NCBI RefSeq assembly: GCF_003171515.1
Contig: NC_089390.1
Location: 6,014,001-6,078,000 of the forward strand
From: Pyrenophora tritici-repentis
Lineage: Eukaryota; Ascomycota; Dothideomycetes; Pleosporales; Pleosporaceae
DNA: 64,000 bases
Direction: 5' to 3'
Below are positions 10,383-19,176 of the stretch, piece after piece (the stretch's first letter is position 1; each line of letters opens with the position of its first letter). The translations under genes and the position numbers were made by a program. A model generated the notes under the pieces. That model did no database searches, was not told where the DNA came from, and saw nothing but the letters and a program-made list of their open reading frames with translations.

Positions 10383-12455
10383 ATGGAGCCTTCAAACTCG
10401 GAAAGAAATCCAAATGCGCCGCTGCGCCTGCTGTCACTGGATGGAGGGGGTGTACGCGGCTTGTCGTCGCTGCTTGTGCTGCAAACCCTCATGGAGAATA
10501 TAGCTTTGGAAGAGAAGAGACTAGGGAGAAGAGCTATGAACAATCACGAGCCGCTGAAACCATGTGACTACTTCGATCTTATTGGTGGCACATCAACAGG
10601 CGGCATCATAGCCATTATGCTCTCGCGGTTACGGCTCGACTGCAAGCAGTGTATAGATGTGTACAGCAAGCTGGCCGAGCAGATATTCAAGCATGACAGG
10701 TCTTTCAAAGCATTTGGAATGAAAATACCTACAGGAGCGAGTCGATTCTCCGGTGTTGTTCTGGCCAACGCTATCAAGACAGCGCTCAAGGACTTGAATT
10801 TTGACCCTGACGAACTCATGTGGGATGAAGCACTGTTTGAAGAGGTGGATGATGCGAACGATTTGCCCAGAGACAGCATCTGGGCTGATGCTCTGCCTGA
10901 GATGATGGTGACAGAAAGTCCAGTGAATACGATGAAAAACTCGCAATACTCACTGGAATCGGGTCCAGCGGATAGCATCGACAGCTCAAAGGCTCCTTCG
11001 ACATTGTACAGTGATAGCCCATTCCATCCTACCATCAAGGCACCGGAGCGTAGGTCTACTTGGAAACTTCATCACCGTCAATCAGTGCACCGAAAAGCGA
11101 ATGCAAAGGGCTGCCGGGGTTTCGTACTCACATCACTCAAGAACGCCCTCGGACTCCCCAGGATTCTATCTACATATGATCCCAACGACCGAACAACCCG
11201 AATTTGGGAAGCACTCCGCGCCACTTCAGCAGCCCCCACATTCTTCGAAGAAATGCAATTCGGCACCCCCAAAGTCACCTACCTCGACGGCGGCGTCGGC
11301 TTCAACAACCCGTGCGCAGAAGTCGACTACGCCGCCAAAGCGCTCTGGGAAGGCCGCTCAATCGGCGTCATAGTTTCTGTCGGCACCGGTCTCCAAAGCA
11401 TCCCCAGCGTCAAGAAAATGGCATCCTGGCTCCCCTTCGGCCTCGGCACCGACATCTCCATCGCCAGCGCCCTCACCGGCATGGCAACCTCCACAGCTCG
11501 CGTCGACAACGAAATGAAGCGCATGTACAACAACTCAGACACCCGCTACTACCGCTTCGACGTAGACCGTGGCCTCGCCGACGTCAGCCTCGAGCAATGG
11601 ATGAAAGAAGACGAAATGGCCTCTTTAACCGAACAATATATGTCCGACACTCTCCAAATTCGACTCGCCCGCGACTTTGGCGAACGCATGGCCAAACTCT
11701 CCGCCCTACCCCCTCGCTTCGAAATCGGCGCCACACATTTCCGCCTCGGCATCACCGGTCACGGCCTCCTCGACTCGTCGTTTTCCCTCCAACAAGTCGA
11801 TTTCAAAACGGGACTGCCGCTGGGTATCGCACCGTTGCTTGACGATGTTCCCCGCATGTCTGCGTTCCGCACCACGTCGCCGTCGGGTGAAGGCGGCCTC
11901 GCTATCGATGCGACAACGGGTCGGTTGAAGAAAGTTTACCCTGTGGCGGAGGACTTGGACCATGATGGTCGGCGCGAAGAGGCGACTGTATATCAATGCG
12001 TTCGCGCGGACAACGTCTGTCTCCGCACTATCAAAACGGGGATTCCGCAGGGCAAATATAAAGTCCAGTTTATCGTTGCTTTCCACGAGCTTTCCGCCGG
12101 CACTGCAAACCCCAAAGACGTTGTCTTTAGCGTGGGTAAACCGTTTGATGCACGTACTTTTATAAAACGGTTTGTCGATGTTAAGATTACACCGGATGTC
12201 GGGTCGGTGCTGTTGCATCCTGATGCCGTAAGGGTGAGGGTTGGAGGCAAGAGGTATGCAGAGGGTAAAGGGAAGGGGTGGATGGAGGTCGAGGGTGATG
12301 TACCCGTTGATGTGGGACTGGATGGTTCGTTGGGGTTTATTGTTAGTAAGAAATTTGAGGAGGGGGTGTTTGTGGGTGGGTGGAGTTTTGGAGGTGTGAG
12401 GTTGGAGCCGGTGTTTGGGGAGGTGGGGAGGGTGGGGAGTCCGAGGGCTCCGTGA
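10383..12455 (+). CDS. Patatin-like phospholipase with intact catalytic dyad
   Basis: Predicted serine lipid acyl hydrolase of the patatin family, likely acting on phospholipids. Intronless, 690 aa. Family elements are all present: the oxyanion-hole loop LDGGGVRGL at residues 19-27, the nucleophile elbow GGTSTGG with Ser71, and the second dyad residue in YLDGGVGFNNP with Asp302. The patatin domain occupies roughly residues 14-390. A hydrophilic insertion of about 90 residues (about 150-240, acidic then Ser-rich) lies between the elbow and the Asp motif. The C-terminal 250 residues are a less familiar beta-rich region with the pattern VYQCVRADNVCLRTIKTG, perhaps a separate domain. No signal peptide. 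A related gene at 32739-34676 lacks both catalytic signatures. The copia element sits 300 bp downstream in convergent orientation. Confidence 0.85.
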   Translation: MEPSNSERNPNAPLRLLSLDGGGVRGLSSLLVLQTLMENIALEEKRLGRRAMNNHEPLKPCDYFDLIGGTSTGGIIAIMLSRLRLDCKQCIDVYSKLAEQIFKHDRSFKAFGMKIPTGASRFSGVVLANAIKTALKDLNFDPDELMWDEALFEEVDDANDLPRDSIWADALPEMMVTESPVNTMKNSQYSLESGPADSIDSSKAPSTLYSDSPFHPTIKAPERRSTWKLHHRQSVHRKANAKGCRGFVLTSLKNALGLPRILSTYDPNDRTTRIWEALRATSAAPTFFEEMQFGTPKVTYLDGGVGFNNPCAEVDYAAKALWEGRSIGVIVSVGTGLQSIPSVKKMASWLPFGLGTDISIASALTGMATSTARVDNEMKRMYNNSDTRYYRFDVDRGLADVSLEQWMKEDEMASLTEQYMSDTLQIRLARDFGERMAKLSALPPRFEIGATHFRLGITGHGLLDSSFSLQQVDFKTGLPLGIAPLLDDVPRMSAFRTTSPSGEGGLAIDATTGRLKKVYPVAEDLDHDGRREEATVYQCVRADNVCLRTIKTGIPQGKYKVQFIVAFHELSAGTANPKDVVFSVGKPFDARTFIKRFVDVKITPDVGSVLLHPDAVRVRVGGKRYAEGKGKGWMEVEGDVPVDVGLDGSLGFIVSKKFEEGVFVGGWSFGGVRLEPVFGEVGRVGSPRAP

Positions 12456-12754
12456 CTTGAGGGGTGAGAGACGATGGTTGAGAGGGGGGTATAGAGATGA
12501 GATAGGTTGGGCTTTGTGTATGATTCCATGTTTCTGTGGGTTTAGCATTGGGCGTTCTGGGTACGGAAATATAGTAAACAGACGGGCAGGCAGGCAGGCA
12601 CGACATGTAAATTGCATCCTTCTTAACAACATCCTTACATTGCCCCTAATCTTCGCCCTAAGCTATACTCCTATCACACATAATGTCTACGCTTGCCGAA
12701 CGCGCCACATCGTGCTTTTGTGCAGTTTTAGACAGCGGCAAAACACAAAATAAA
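12456..12754. other. 3' flank of the patatin gene
   Basis: About 300 bp between the patatin stop codon and the target duplication of the copia element. It is expected to contain the patatin 3' UTR and polyadenylation signal. No gene is seen. Confidence 0.5.
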
Positions 12755-12759
12755 GGTTC
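12755..12759. other. Target site duplication of the copia element (left)
   Basis: GGTTC directly precedes the left LTR and recurs at 21299-21303 directly after the right LTR. A perfect 5-bp duplication is the expected integration footprint of a Ty1/copia element. Confidence 0.9.
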
Positions 12760-12994
12760 TGTTAGAACAAGGTCTCCTCTGGTGGTATGACTACCATAGG
12801 CGACCGAGTAGAGGTACGAAAGGTAACCCTGTATTGGATTGAACTTCACTAAGAGCTATTGTTCTATCTACTTGTTGTTATGATGATCTTAGGACGTACA
12901 TGACAGATCATCATTCCGCGTCGGTCCTTCTGCTCGGGCTTACTCCACGAACCTCACCTCGCCGACCTGGACTGAACCTAACATATTCTTAACA
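12760..12994 (-). repeat. Left LTR (3' LTR of the copia element)
   Basis: 235 bp, beginning TGTTAG and ending TTAACA, with the TG...CA ends of LTRs inside short inverted repeats (TGTTA/TAACA). It matches 21064-21298 over its full length with no difference that I can see. Confidence 0.95.
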
Positions 12995-13004
12995 CTCCCC
13001 CTCA
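12995..13004 (-). other. Polypurine tract of the copia element
   Basis: In coding direction TGAGGGGGAG directly abuts the 3' LTR. It is the expected primer for plus-strand DNA synthesis. The TGA at its 5' end (13004-13002) is also the stop codon of the Pol frame. Confidence 0.8.
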
Positions 13005-15771
13005 GGGCAGGTCCGGTCCAAGGACAACTCCTAATTGGTTCTTGAATCTCTCGAATGCGACTCGCTGCAATGGCTTTGTCATTCCATCAGCCACCATGTC
13101 TGCAGTTGGAACGTAGGCCACATCGAGTTTGCCTTGTTCTGCTAGGTCTCGGATAAAATGATAACAGACGTCGATGTGCTTTGATCTTTCGTGAAGGTGA
13201 GGGTTCTTTGTAAGTGCAATGGCACCCTGGTTGTCTCCTAGCATCTGGACCTTGTTGGTGTCTTTTCCAATGTACTTTGGGAACCCAAGATCTCTAAACA
13301 TTTGAGCAATCCACTGGCCTTGCTTGCAGCATGTTGATAGTGCGATGTATTCAGATTCGCAGCTTGACGTTGCAACAGACCGTTGCTTCTTGCTAGACCA
13401 TGATATTGGACCTCCGTAGAACATTGCAGTGCTCCCTGAAACGCTCTTTCGGTCTACCATGTCGCTTGCCCAGTCAGCATCAGAGTAGATGACAAATTGC
13501 GAGTGTACTCCCCCTGGTCCGTAGCGTAGCTTCAATGTCACTGTCGACCTTAGATATCGTAGCAGGTTCTTCAACGCATGGCCATGGTGTTCTGCTGGAT
13601 CGCTCATGTATTGGCTTAGCTTTCCGAGGGTGAATGCAATGTCTGGACGTGTAAGAACCATAGCAAACATAAGGCTCCCTATCACTTGCTGGTATTCAGT
13701 GATGTCGATTCGGGTGTCGTTGTCAGTGGCTGGCCTAAATGAAGTGTAATCTGCAGATGGAATCTTCTTGTCTCTGTGTTGTTTGCTAGACATTCCAAAC
13801 TTGTCAAGTACTGCGTGTAGGTACTGCTCTTGATCGAGGTAGATTGTGCGGCGCTTTCTGTCTCGCGTAACTCGTACTCCAAGGATCTTATGAATCTCCC
13901 CCAGGTTCTTGGTGTTGAATCTTCCAGAAAGCTTCTCGTAGAACCAATCAATTTGAGCTCGATCTTTTGCAGCAGCAGCAATGTCATCAACGTAGACGAG
14001 GATACGGAGTTGTTTTTCTTTGTGGATAAACATGCACGGGTCTGCGAGGCTTTGTACGAATCCCCATGCCAGAAGTTCTTTCTTTATCAACAAGTTCCAG
14101 TCGCGAGCAGCCTGTTTGAGTCCGTATAAGCTGCGGAGAACTCTAAGGACGTATCCTTTTTTGACTTCTACTCCTTGGGGTTGCTTAAGAAAGATCTCTT
14201 CCTTCAAGTGCGACTCTGTGAATGCATTCTTAATGTCAAAGTGGAAACATTCCAGGTTTTCCGCTGCGACAGTGGCCATAAACAGACGTAAGGTGTCCAT
14301 GCGGACTGTCGGGGCAAAAGTCTCGTTGTAGTCTGTTCCGTGTGCTTGCGTAAAACCTCTTGCCACAAGGCGTGCCTTAAACCTCTCAACAGTCCCGTCG
14401 AGATTCGTTTTGACTGTAAAAACCCACTTTGAATCAACCATGTTCGCGTCTTTTGGCTTTGGAACTTCCTCCCAGGTTCGATTCTCTATTAACGCGATTA
14501 TCTCTTCAAGTATTGCTGCTTTCCATTGCTTTCCATACTTTGGGTCGTTGATAGCTTGCTCGTGTGTCTGGGGGATCTGGATTCCTGCGATCTCGGTTGC
14601 TGCGAAAGCCTTCTCAGATAGTCGTGTTTGCTCTTCTGTAAGGCCAACTTGGGCTAGCATAGCTTTAACGATCTTGCTAAATCTCTCGTCCTCAACAATC
14701 TCTTCGTTAGACCTCTTCCGTTTGGCTTGTCTAGTGAAGTATCGTGGAATCTCCTTTTCTCGTACAGACTGGGTACACGGTTCTTCGGGCCCCTCTTCGT
14801 TCACAAGATTAGGAACCCGCTCATCAGATGGTGCAGTAGGAGGAATAGTAGTTAGCCTCCTTGGTCTTCCTCTGTGACGCTTCACTGGTTCATGAGTTAG
14901 CTCTGCCGAAGATGGTTCCATTAGGTTCTCGGAAACTGGTTCTATTGGTTCTGCAGGAGATGGTTCCATTGGTTCGGTAGGAGATGGTTCCATTGGTTCT
15001 GCAGGAGATGGTTCCATTCGTTCGGTAGGAGTTGGTTCCATTCGTTCGGCAGGAGATAATTCTAGATCCTTCCTAGGTCTTCCTCTTGGTTTTCGGTCTG
15101 GCATCGTATTCTGCGTTCCTTGTGGTCCAGCTGGTATGTTTCGCAGTCGTAGTTCAACTTTCCCTCCAGGGGTGTATTCGTCCACTGACAATCGGCTTGT
15201 CCTTGAGGTGTATCCAAGCTCTGGCGAATAGAACTTGAACTGCTTATTTGTTGTCTCAGAATATCCCATAAATACTCCAATTCTGCCACGGTCCACGAGC
15301 TTGTCATGTCGTTGGTCTGCTGGAATCGTTTTAGGGTTGATGTACGAATAGCATTTGCTCCCCCATACACGGATGTGGTCAATGGATGGTTTCGTTCCTG
15401 TGAATGCCTCTTCAGGACTGACTTGCTTTCCATTGATCATAGGTCCTGTGTTTGTACGGTTGCGTAGGTATGCGTCTGCTTCGACAGCTTCATCCCAAAA
15501 CTCAATTGGTAAACCAGCGTCTTTCAACATTGCTCTCATATCAGCTTCAGCAGTTTGGATGTTTCGCTCGGCTGGTCCATTCTGGTGTGAGGAAGCAATT
15601 GTTGTAGGCTGAATTTCCACGCCTTGTGTAACTCTCCATTCCTCAGCTTGCTGTAGAAGTTCTGGTGCATTGTCGGTTCCAGCAGCTTTGACTTTCTCGC
15701 CAGTTTGATGTTCTACAAAGGTCTTCCAGATTCGGAGTTCCCGTTGTGCGTCTCCCTTTTTCTTCAGCGGA
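13002..15771 (-). pseudogene. Copia Pol, downstream part: integrase end, reverse transcriptase, RNase H
   Basis: Open frame that continues the polyprotein after the frameshift near 15766. In order: rest of the integrase core with the second Asp (GTDNAPEL) and the Glu (NGPAERN); a proline-rich linker with repeated MEPSPAEP-type units; reverse transcriptase with KWVFTVKTN, RLVARGFTQ, FHFDIKNAF, SLYGLKQA and the catalytic YVDD box; RNase H with SDADWASD, SSCESEY and KHIDVCYHF. No stop codon interrupts RT or RNase H, so these domains look intact. An in-frame ATG occurs only at 15620, inside the integrase. I treat it as a fragment of one Gag-Pol frame. Confidence 0.9.
14930..15065 (-). repeat. Tandem repeat in the copia Pol linker
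   Basis: About six imperfect 30-nt units encoding variations of EPSPAEPM or EPTPTERM between integrase and reverse transcriptase. The copies differ by few bases, suggesting slippage or unequal exchange in a flexible linker. Confidence 0.7.
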
Positions 15772-16027
15772 TAACCCAGTTTTTCCGCGTGTAGCTATCA
15801 ATAATTTGGAGGAACCACCTGTTTCCTCGTAGAGATGTTGGAAAGGGTCCAGCAATGTCAAACTGTACTAAGGCTAGCTTCGTGGCCTTGTGCTCTCTTA
15901 GCTGCTTAGGGATGCTGTTCTTCATCTTTGTCAGGGAACACACTTCGCAGATTTCAATCTTCTCTGGAACTTGAATCTTCTTCTGGAGAGTTGTAACTTC
16001 GTGGAGTTTGGCAATCTTTGTAGGTCC
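15764..16027 (-). pseudogene. Copia integrase, upstream part
   Basis: Frame running from the left border of the hAT insertion to a premature TGA at 15764-15766. It contains KLHEVTTLQ, the zinc-binding cysteines of CEVCSLTKM, and the first catalytic Asp of the DDE core (ALVQFDIAGPFP). A single missing base just upstream of the TGA moves the reading to the frame used by the rest of Pol. The break is not in a homopolymer run. Confidence 0.85.
16020..16027. other. Target site duplication of the hAT element (left)
   Basis: GTAGGTCC at 16020-16027 recurs at 19169-19176. Eight base pairs is the standard hAT duplication, and removing the element with one copy restores the copia frame exactly. Confidence 0.88.
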
Positions 16028-16160
16028 CACAGATGTCAATGAGCAAGCTGAGCGAGCTCAGCCAATTGGCTTGCTCAGCCAATTGAGCGGAGGCCAGCAG
16101 CTCGCTCGGCTCGCTCGGATTGGCTGAAACAGGGCTGTCAGCTCGCTCGGCTTGATGGGC
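16028..16160. repeat. hAT left end: terminal inverted repeat and subterminal motifs
   Basis: The terminal repeat occupies 16028-16048. Further in, GCTCGCTCGGCTTG lies at 16141-16154 and related GCTCGCTCGG units at 16100-16118. In hAT elements such short subterminal repeats are known transposase-binding sites; that role here is inferred. Confidence 0.7.
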
Positions 16161-16207
16161 TCAGTCCCGATTAGGAAAGTTATATAGAAACCTTGGTGTT
16201 GAGTTTC

Positions 16208-18739
16208 TCAGCTAATATCCCACTTATGTACACCGTATTTCGCGTCCATCTCCTCATCGCTGATAGCCTCCTTTACAGGCACCTCACCACTGCCAAATCC
16301 AGCTCTTATCCATCGTCGATCGCACTGTATTGCTGCTAGAAGTTGCGGAGAAATGCTGCGCCGACGGGGCTCGAGGAGGTCACCCAGCTCGCTGAATAAG
16401 CGCTCACACTCACAGCTTGAGCCTGGGATTGATAGCATGTCGATAGCAAATTTGCTAAGGCTGGGGTAGCGATCGCGGAGTCCTACCCAGTATTTTATAG
16501 GGTCGACGCCCTCGCTAGCGATCGGTTCGCTGCGTTTCCAAGCCTCATATTCATCCTCCTCGTTCTCCGTAAGCCCTGCAGGCTCAATAAAGCTGTTGAT
16601 AGCGTCGTCTATATCATTGTGCCTGACTTTGGGGCGTAAGCGCAGCTTCGGTAAGCTTTTGTACTCCGCCCACAAATGTTGAAACTTGCGGTTGCTGCTC
16701 TCTAGCCAATCAGGCTTATCCGCCCACGCTGCGTCAAGGTAGCTTTTGTAGCGAGGATGAAGGATTGTAGCAGCATAGTAAGCTGGCGAGAGGTCGAGCT
16801 TGTTGTAGTACTCGCGGGCTTTAACTAGGGCAGCGCGGAGGTTGATAGCAAGGTGGTCTTCGGGTGACTCTGTATGCTCATCGTGAATGACGTCTTCATA
16901 GCTTTGCAAGCGGTCCTCATAGACTCCAAGTAAGTATTCAAATACTGGAATAACCTCAGCGATTGCTCCAAAAGCACCGCTTTTGCCGCGGCCTTCAAGC
17001 CGTTTTGTAGCTTGTTTCAGTGGCCTGAGCACATCAATATACTCAGCAATCACCTGCCAGTCATGGGCATTGATCCCATCAGACCTCATCCAATCCGGCG
17101 CTGCAGGCAGCTTGTTGTTACGACTTCGGGCGTACGCGTCTTCAGTTTCAATCTTCTGAATATGGTAGTTGGCGTACCCATTAACCGCTAATTGCAACTC
17201 AACAGCGCGCTCAAAACACGAAACGTAAGAGTTCCAGCGAGTAACAACTGGCTTGACGGGCTCCTTGATTTTGTGCTGTTCTGTTGGCGCGTTGACAGGC
17301 TGGTCCCTAATAGCGAGCTTCTGATACTTCTCAAAAAGAGCGTACTGTTGTGGTGTTTTGATGTAGTTGATAACCGCGAGAAGCACTCCTAATGGTCCAT
17401 CGCCTCGCCAAGTAGCCATGTTCTCAGCTTCGTTCACGCGCTCAGTCTCCTCGTTGTCGTAGGACTCTTTCTCCTCACCCCAGAGTAGCATCTGGCCAAT
17501 GAGATTAAGCGTATGAGGACCGCAGCGAAGGCGACGCTCGGTAGCGCTGAAGCCCATCTGCAAGGCGAGAGTGTTGATCGTGGTGTTGTTGTTATGTGCG
17601 TTGTCGAGGACGAAGTAACCGAGCTTGCCCACAGTGATTTCGAACTGCTTGAATATTGCCATCACGACCTCAGCCATGGCCTCGCCGGTGTGGGCACCTG
17701 TCAGTTGTGGGAGCGCAATAGGCAAGTCCCTGAGCTCGCCAGAGCTATCAACGTAGTGGGCGACGATACCTAAGTAACCGCGCTTGCCACCTTTTGTCGT
17801 CCATCCGTCAAAGCTTATATGGACTTTGCTCATTGATTCTGAAAGGCTTGCGACAACCTTTGGTAACAGGTAGTTGTACAGGCGTATAACGTATCGTGAG
17901 ACGCTGTTATGAGATGCCCACAGGGCTCGTTCTGCCTCTACGCTAGCTAATTGTATCATATTGCGAAAAGACGATGATTCGAATTGTGAGAGTGGGAGGT
18001 TGTTTTCGACGAGCCAGGTGACGGCCGCAAGCCTAAACTCTTGTATATTGAAGTTGGTAAGCTCGTTGGCAACAGCCTGAGAGCAGCCCTTCTGAAGGGC
18101 GCGTTCGAGGAGAGTTTCTTTCCGAGGAGCGACGGTAGTGCGCTTACTTGGAGGCTTCAAGCCATGACCTTTCTTGTCTTCTCCGAGATGACGTGCTGGC
18201 GCTGATGGAGACTGCGAGACGTCATGTATGCCACGGCCAACAGTAGTGAACTTGTGCTTATAGCAATAGTGGCAGATCCACGTGACTTTTGCGACGTTGC
18301 TGCGCAAGGCGATGCGATAGCTATGGCTGTATACCCAGCTTGCTCGGTTCGAAAGTGATGTGGGCGGCTTGCAGTGCTTTGGGTAGCGACTCCAATTAAA
18401 GCCGTCGTATTTGTCCTCTACCCATACGAAACCCTCGTCGACAGCCTCGCTAGCTGCTCCTGAAGCTGCAACAGTGGCATGCTCGCTGCCCTCAGGTGGT
18501 GGGATGATTGTCTCTTCGGCGCGCGACTCTCGGAGGGTCGCTTCAAAATTTGGTGCTTGTGGCGCGGCGACGAGAGCTTGACGCGGCGACAGCGGTGGAG
18601 GAGGTGGAGATGGTGAGAATGGCCGAGTATCGACTAGCACAGGTTGGCTGGCAGTCCCGCGATGACGCGCTGCGACTCTAGGGCGCTTCGAAGTTGTCGC
18701 GATTTCTAGAGCATTAACGCGTGTTCTTTTTGCTGGCAT
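16208..18739 (-). CDS. hAT-family transposase
   Basis: 843 aa in one uninterrupted frame. Domains in order: a basic N-terminus (KRTRVNALEIATTSKRPR), a proline-rich stretch, a BED-type zinc finger with Cys156, Cys159, His184 and His192, the RNase H-like catalytic core with Asp311 (SFDGWTTKGG) and Asp379 (FVLDNAHNN), a helical insertion, and the C-terminal hAT dimerisation region with SIPGSSCECERLFSELGDL followed by RRRSISPQLLAAIQ. The acidic residue in CECERLF is in the usual position of the third catalytic residue. It would cut and rejoin DNA at the terminal repeats and create 8-bp duplications, as seen around this copy. No stop or frameshift is present. The ATG at 18739 is the first in frame and gives a full-length N-terminus. 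Confidence 0.93.
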   Translation of the reverse strand: MPAKRTRVNALEIATTSKRPRVAARHRGTASQPVLVDTRPFSPSPPPPPLSPRQALVAAPQAPNFEATLRESRAEETIIPPPEGSEHATVAASGAASEAVDEGFVWVEDKYDGFNWSRYPKHCKPPTSLSNRASWVYSHSYRIALRSNVAKVTWICHYCYKHKFTTVGRGIHDVSQSPSAPARHLGEDKKGHGLKPPSKRTTVAPRKETLLERALQKGCSQAVANELTNFNIQEFRLAAVTWLVENNLPLSQFESSSFRNMIQLASVEAERALWASHNSVSRYVIRLYNYLLPKVVASLSESMSKVHISFDGWTTKGGKRGYLGIVAHYVDSSGELRDLPIALPQLTGAHTGEAMAEVVMAIFKQFEITVGKLGYFVLDNAHNNNTTINTLALQMGFSATERRLRCGPHTLNLIGQMLLWGEEKESYDNEETERVNEAENMATWRGDGPLGVLLAVINYIKTPQQYALFEKYQKLAIRDQPVNAPTEQHKIKEPVKPVVTRWNSYVSCFERAVELQLAVNGYANYHIQKIETEDAYARSRNNKLPAAPDWMRSDGINAHDWQVIAEYIDVLRPLKQATKRLEGRGKSGAFGAIAEVIPVFEYLLGVYEDRLQSYEDVIHDEHTESPEDHLAINLRAALVKAREYYNKLDLSPAYYAATILHPRYKSYLDAAWADKPDWLESSNRKFQHLWAEYKSLPKLRLRPKVRHNDIDDAINSFIEPAGLTENEEDEYEAWKRSEPIASEGVDPIKYWVGLRDRYPSLSKFAIDMLSIPGSSCECERLFSELGDLLEPRRRSISPQLLAAIQCDRRWIRAGFGSGEVPVKEAISDEEMDAKYGVHKWDIS

Positions 18740-19168
18740 TATAGCAACGGCGAGGTAGATAATAGCTGCAAATAGAGACGCGTTGATGGAGTATAGGTGA
18801 GTGTGGTGGGTGATAAGTAGTAAGTGAAGTGTCGCAGAAGGAGAATATTGTTGCCAGGCCGTTAGCCGGAAATTTAGTAGCTTATTTGCTAGAAATATAG
18901 CAAAAAAGAGTGTATTTTAGGTTATAACTAGGTTTCGAACTTACGCACTACACCTAAAAATCATCGTGAGATTGCCCCTCCACCAAGTCCTTCAGCCCCA
19001 AGTTTCCAACCGCCCCATCCAACCAAGCTAAGCAAGCTGACTGAGCGAGCGCCTATCCCTAAGCTCGCTCGGCTTGCAAGCGCGCACTGCGCGCTCAGCT
19101 CATTCGGCTTGGTCAAAACGTCCAAGCCGAGCGAGCTGAGCGAGCCGGCTCGCTCGTTGACAAGTATG
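18740..19168. repeat. hAT right end: 5' flank of transposase, subterminal motifs, terminal repeat
   Basis: This non-coding end should hold the transposase promoter. GCTCGCTCGGCTTG is found at 19063-19076 and its reverse complement at 19123-19136, with further GAGCGAGC units up to the terminal repeat at 19148-19168. The Gag reading frame happens to stay open into this end, which is accidental. Confidence 0.7.
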
Positions 19169-19176
19169 GTAGGTCC
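19169..19176. other. Target site duplication of the hAT element (right)
   Basis: GTAGGTCC, identical to 16020-16027, directly after the right hAT end. Confidence 0.88.

Larger units (their letters stand above)
16028..19168 (-). mobile_element. hAT DNA transposon nested in the copia element
   Basis: 3141 bp bounded by an 8-bp duplication and imperfect terminal inverted repeats: 16028-16048 starts CACAGATGTCAATGAGC and the other end reads inward CATACTTGTCAACGAGC, with 16 of 21 positions matching. Both ends carry clusters of GCTCGCTCGGCT-type motifs. The interior holds one long transposase gene on the minus strand. The insertion lies in the copia protease/integrase junction region and must be younger than that insertion. 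Intact ends, perfect duplication and open transposase suggest a potentially mobile copy. Confidence 0.9.

Noticed and set aside
18961..19168. Gag frame continuing past the hAT border
   Set aside because: These codons lie in the hAT end between terminal and subterminal repeats; the native Gag-Pol frame resumes on the far side of the insertion.
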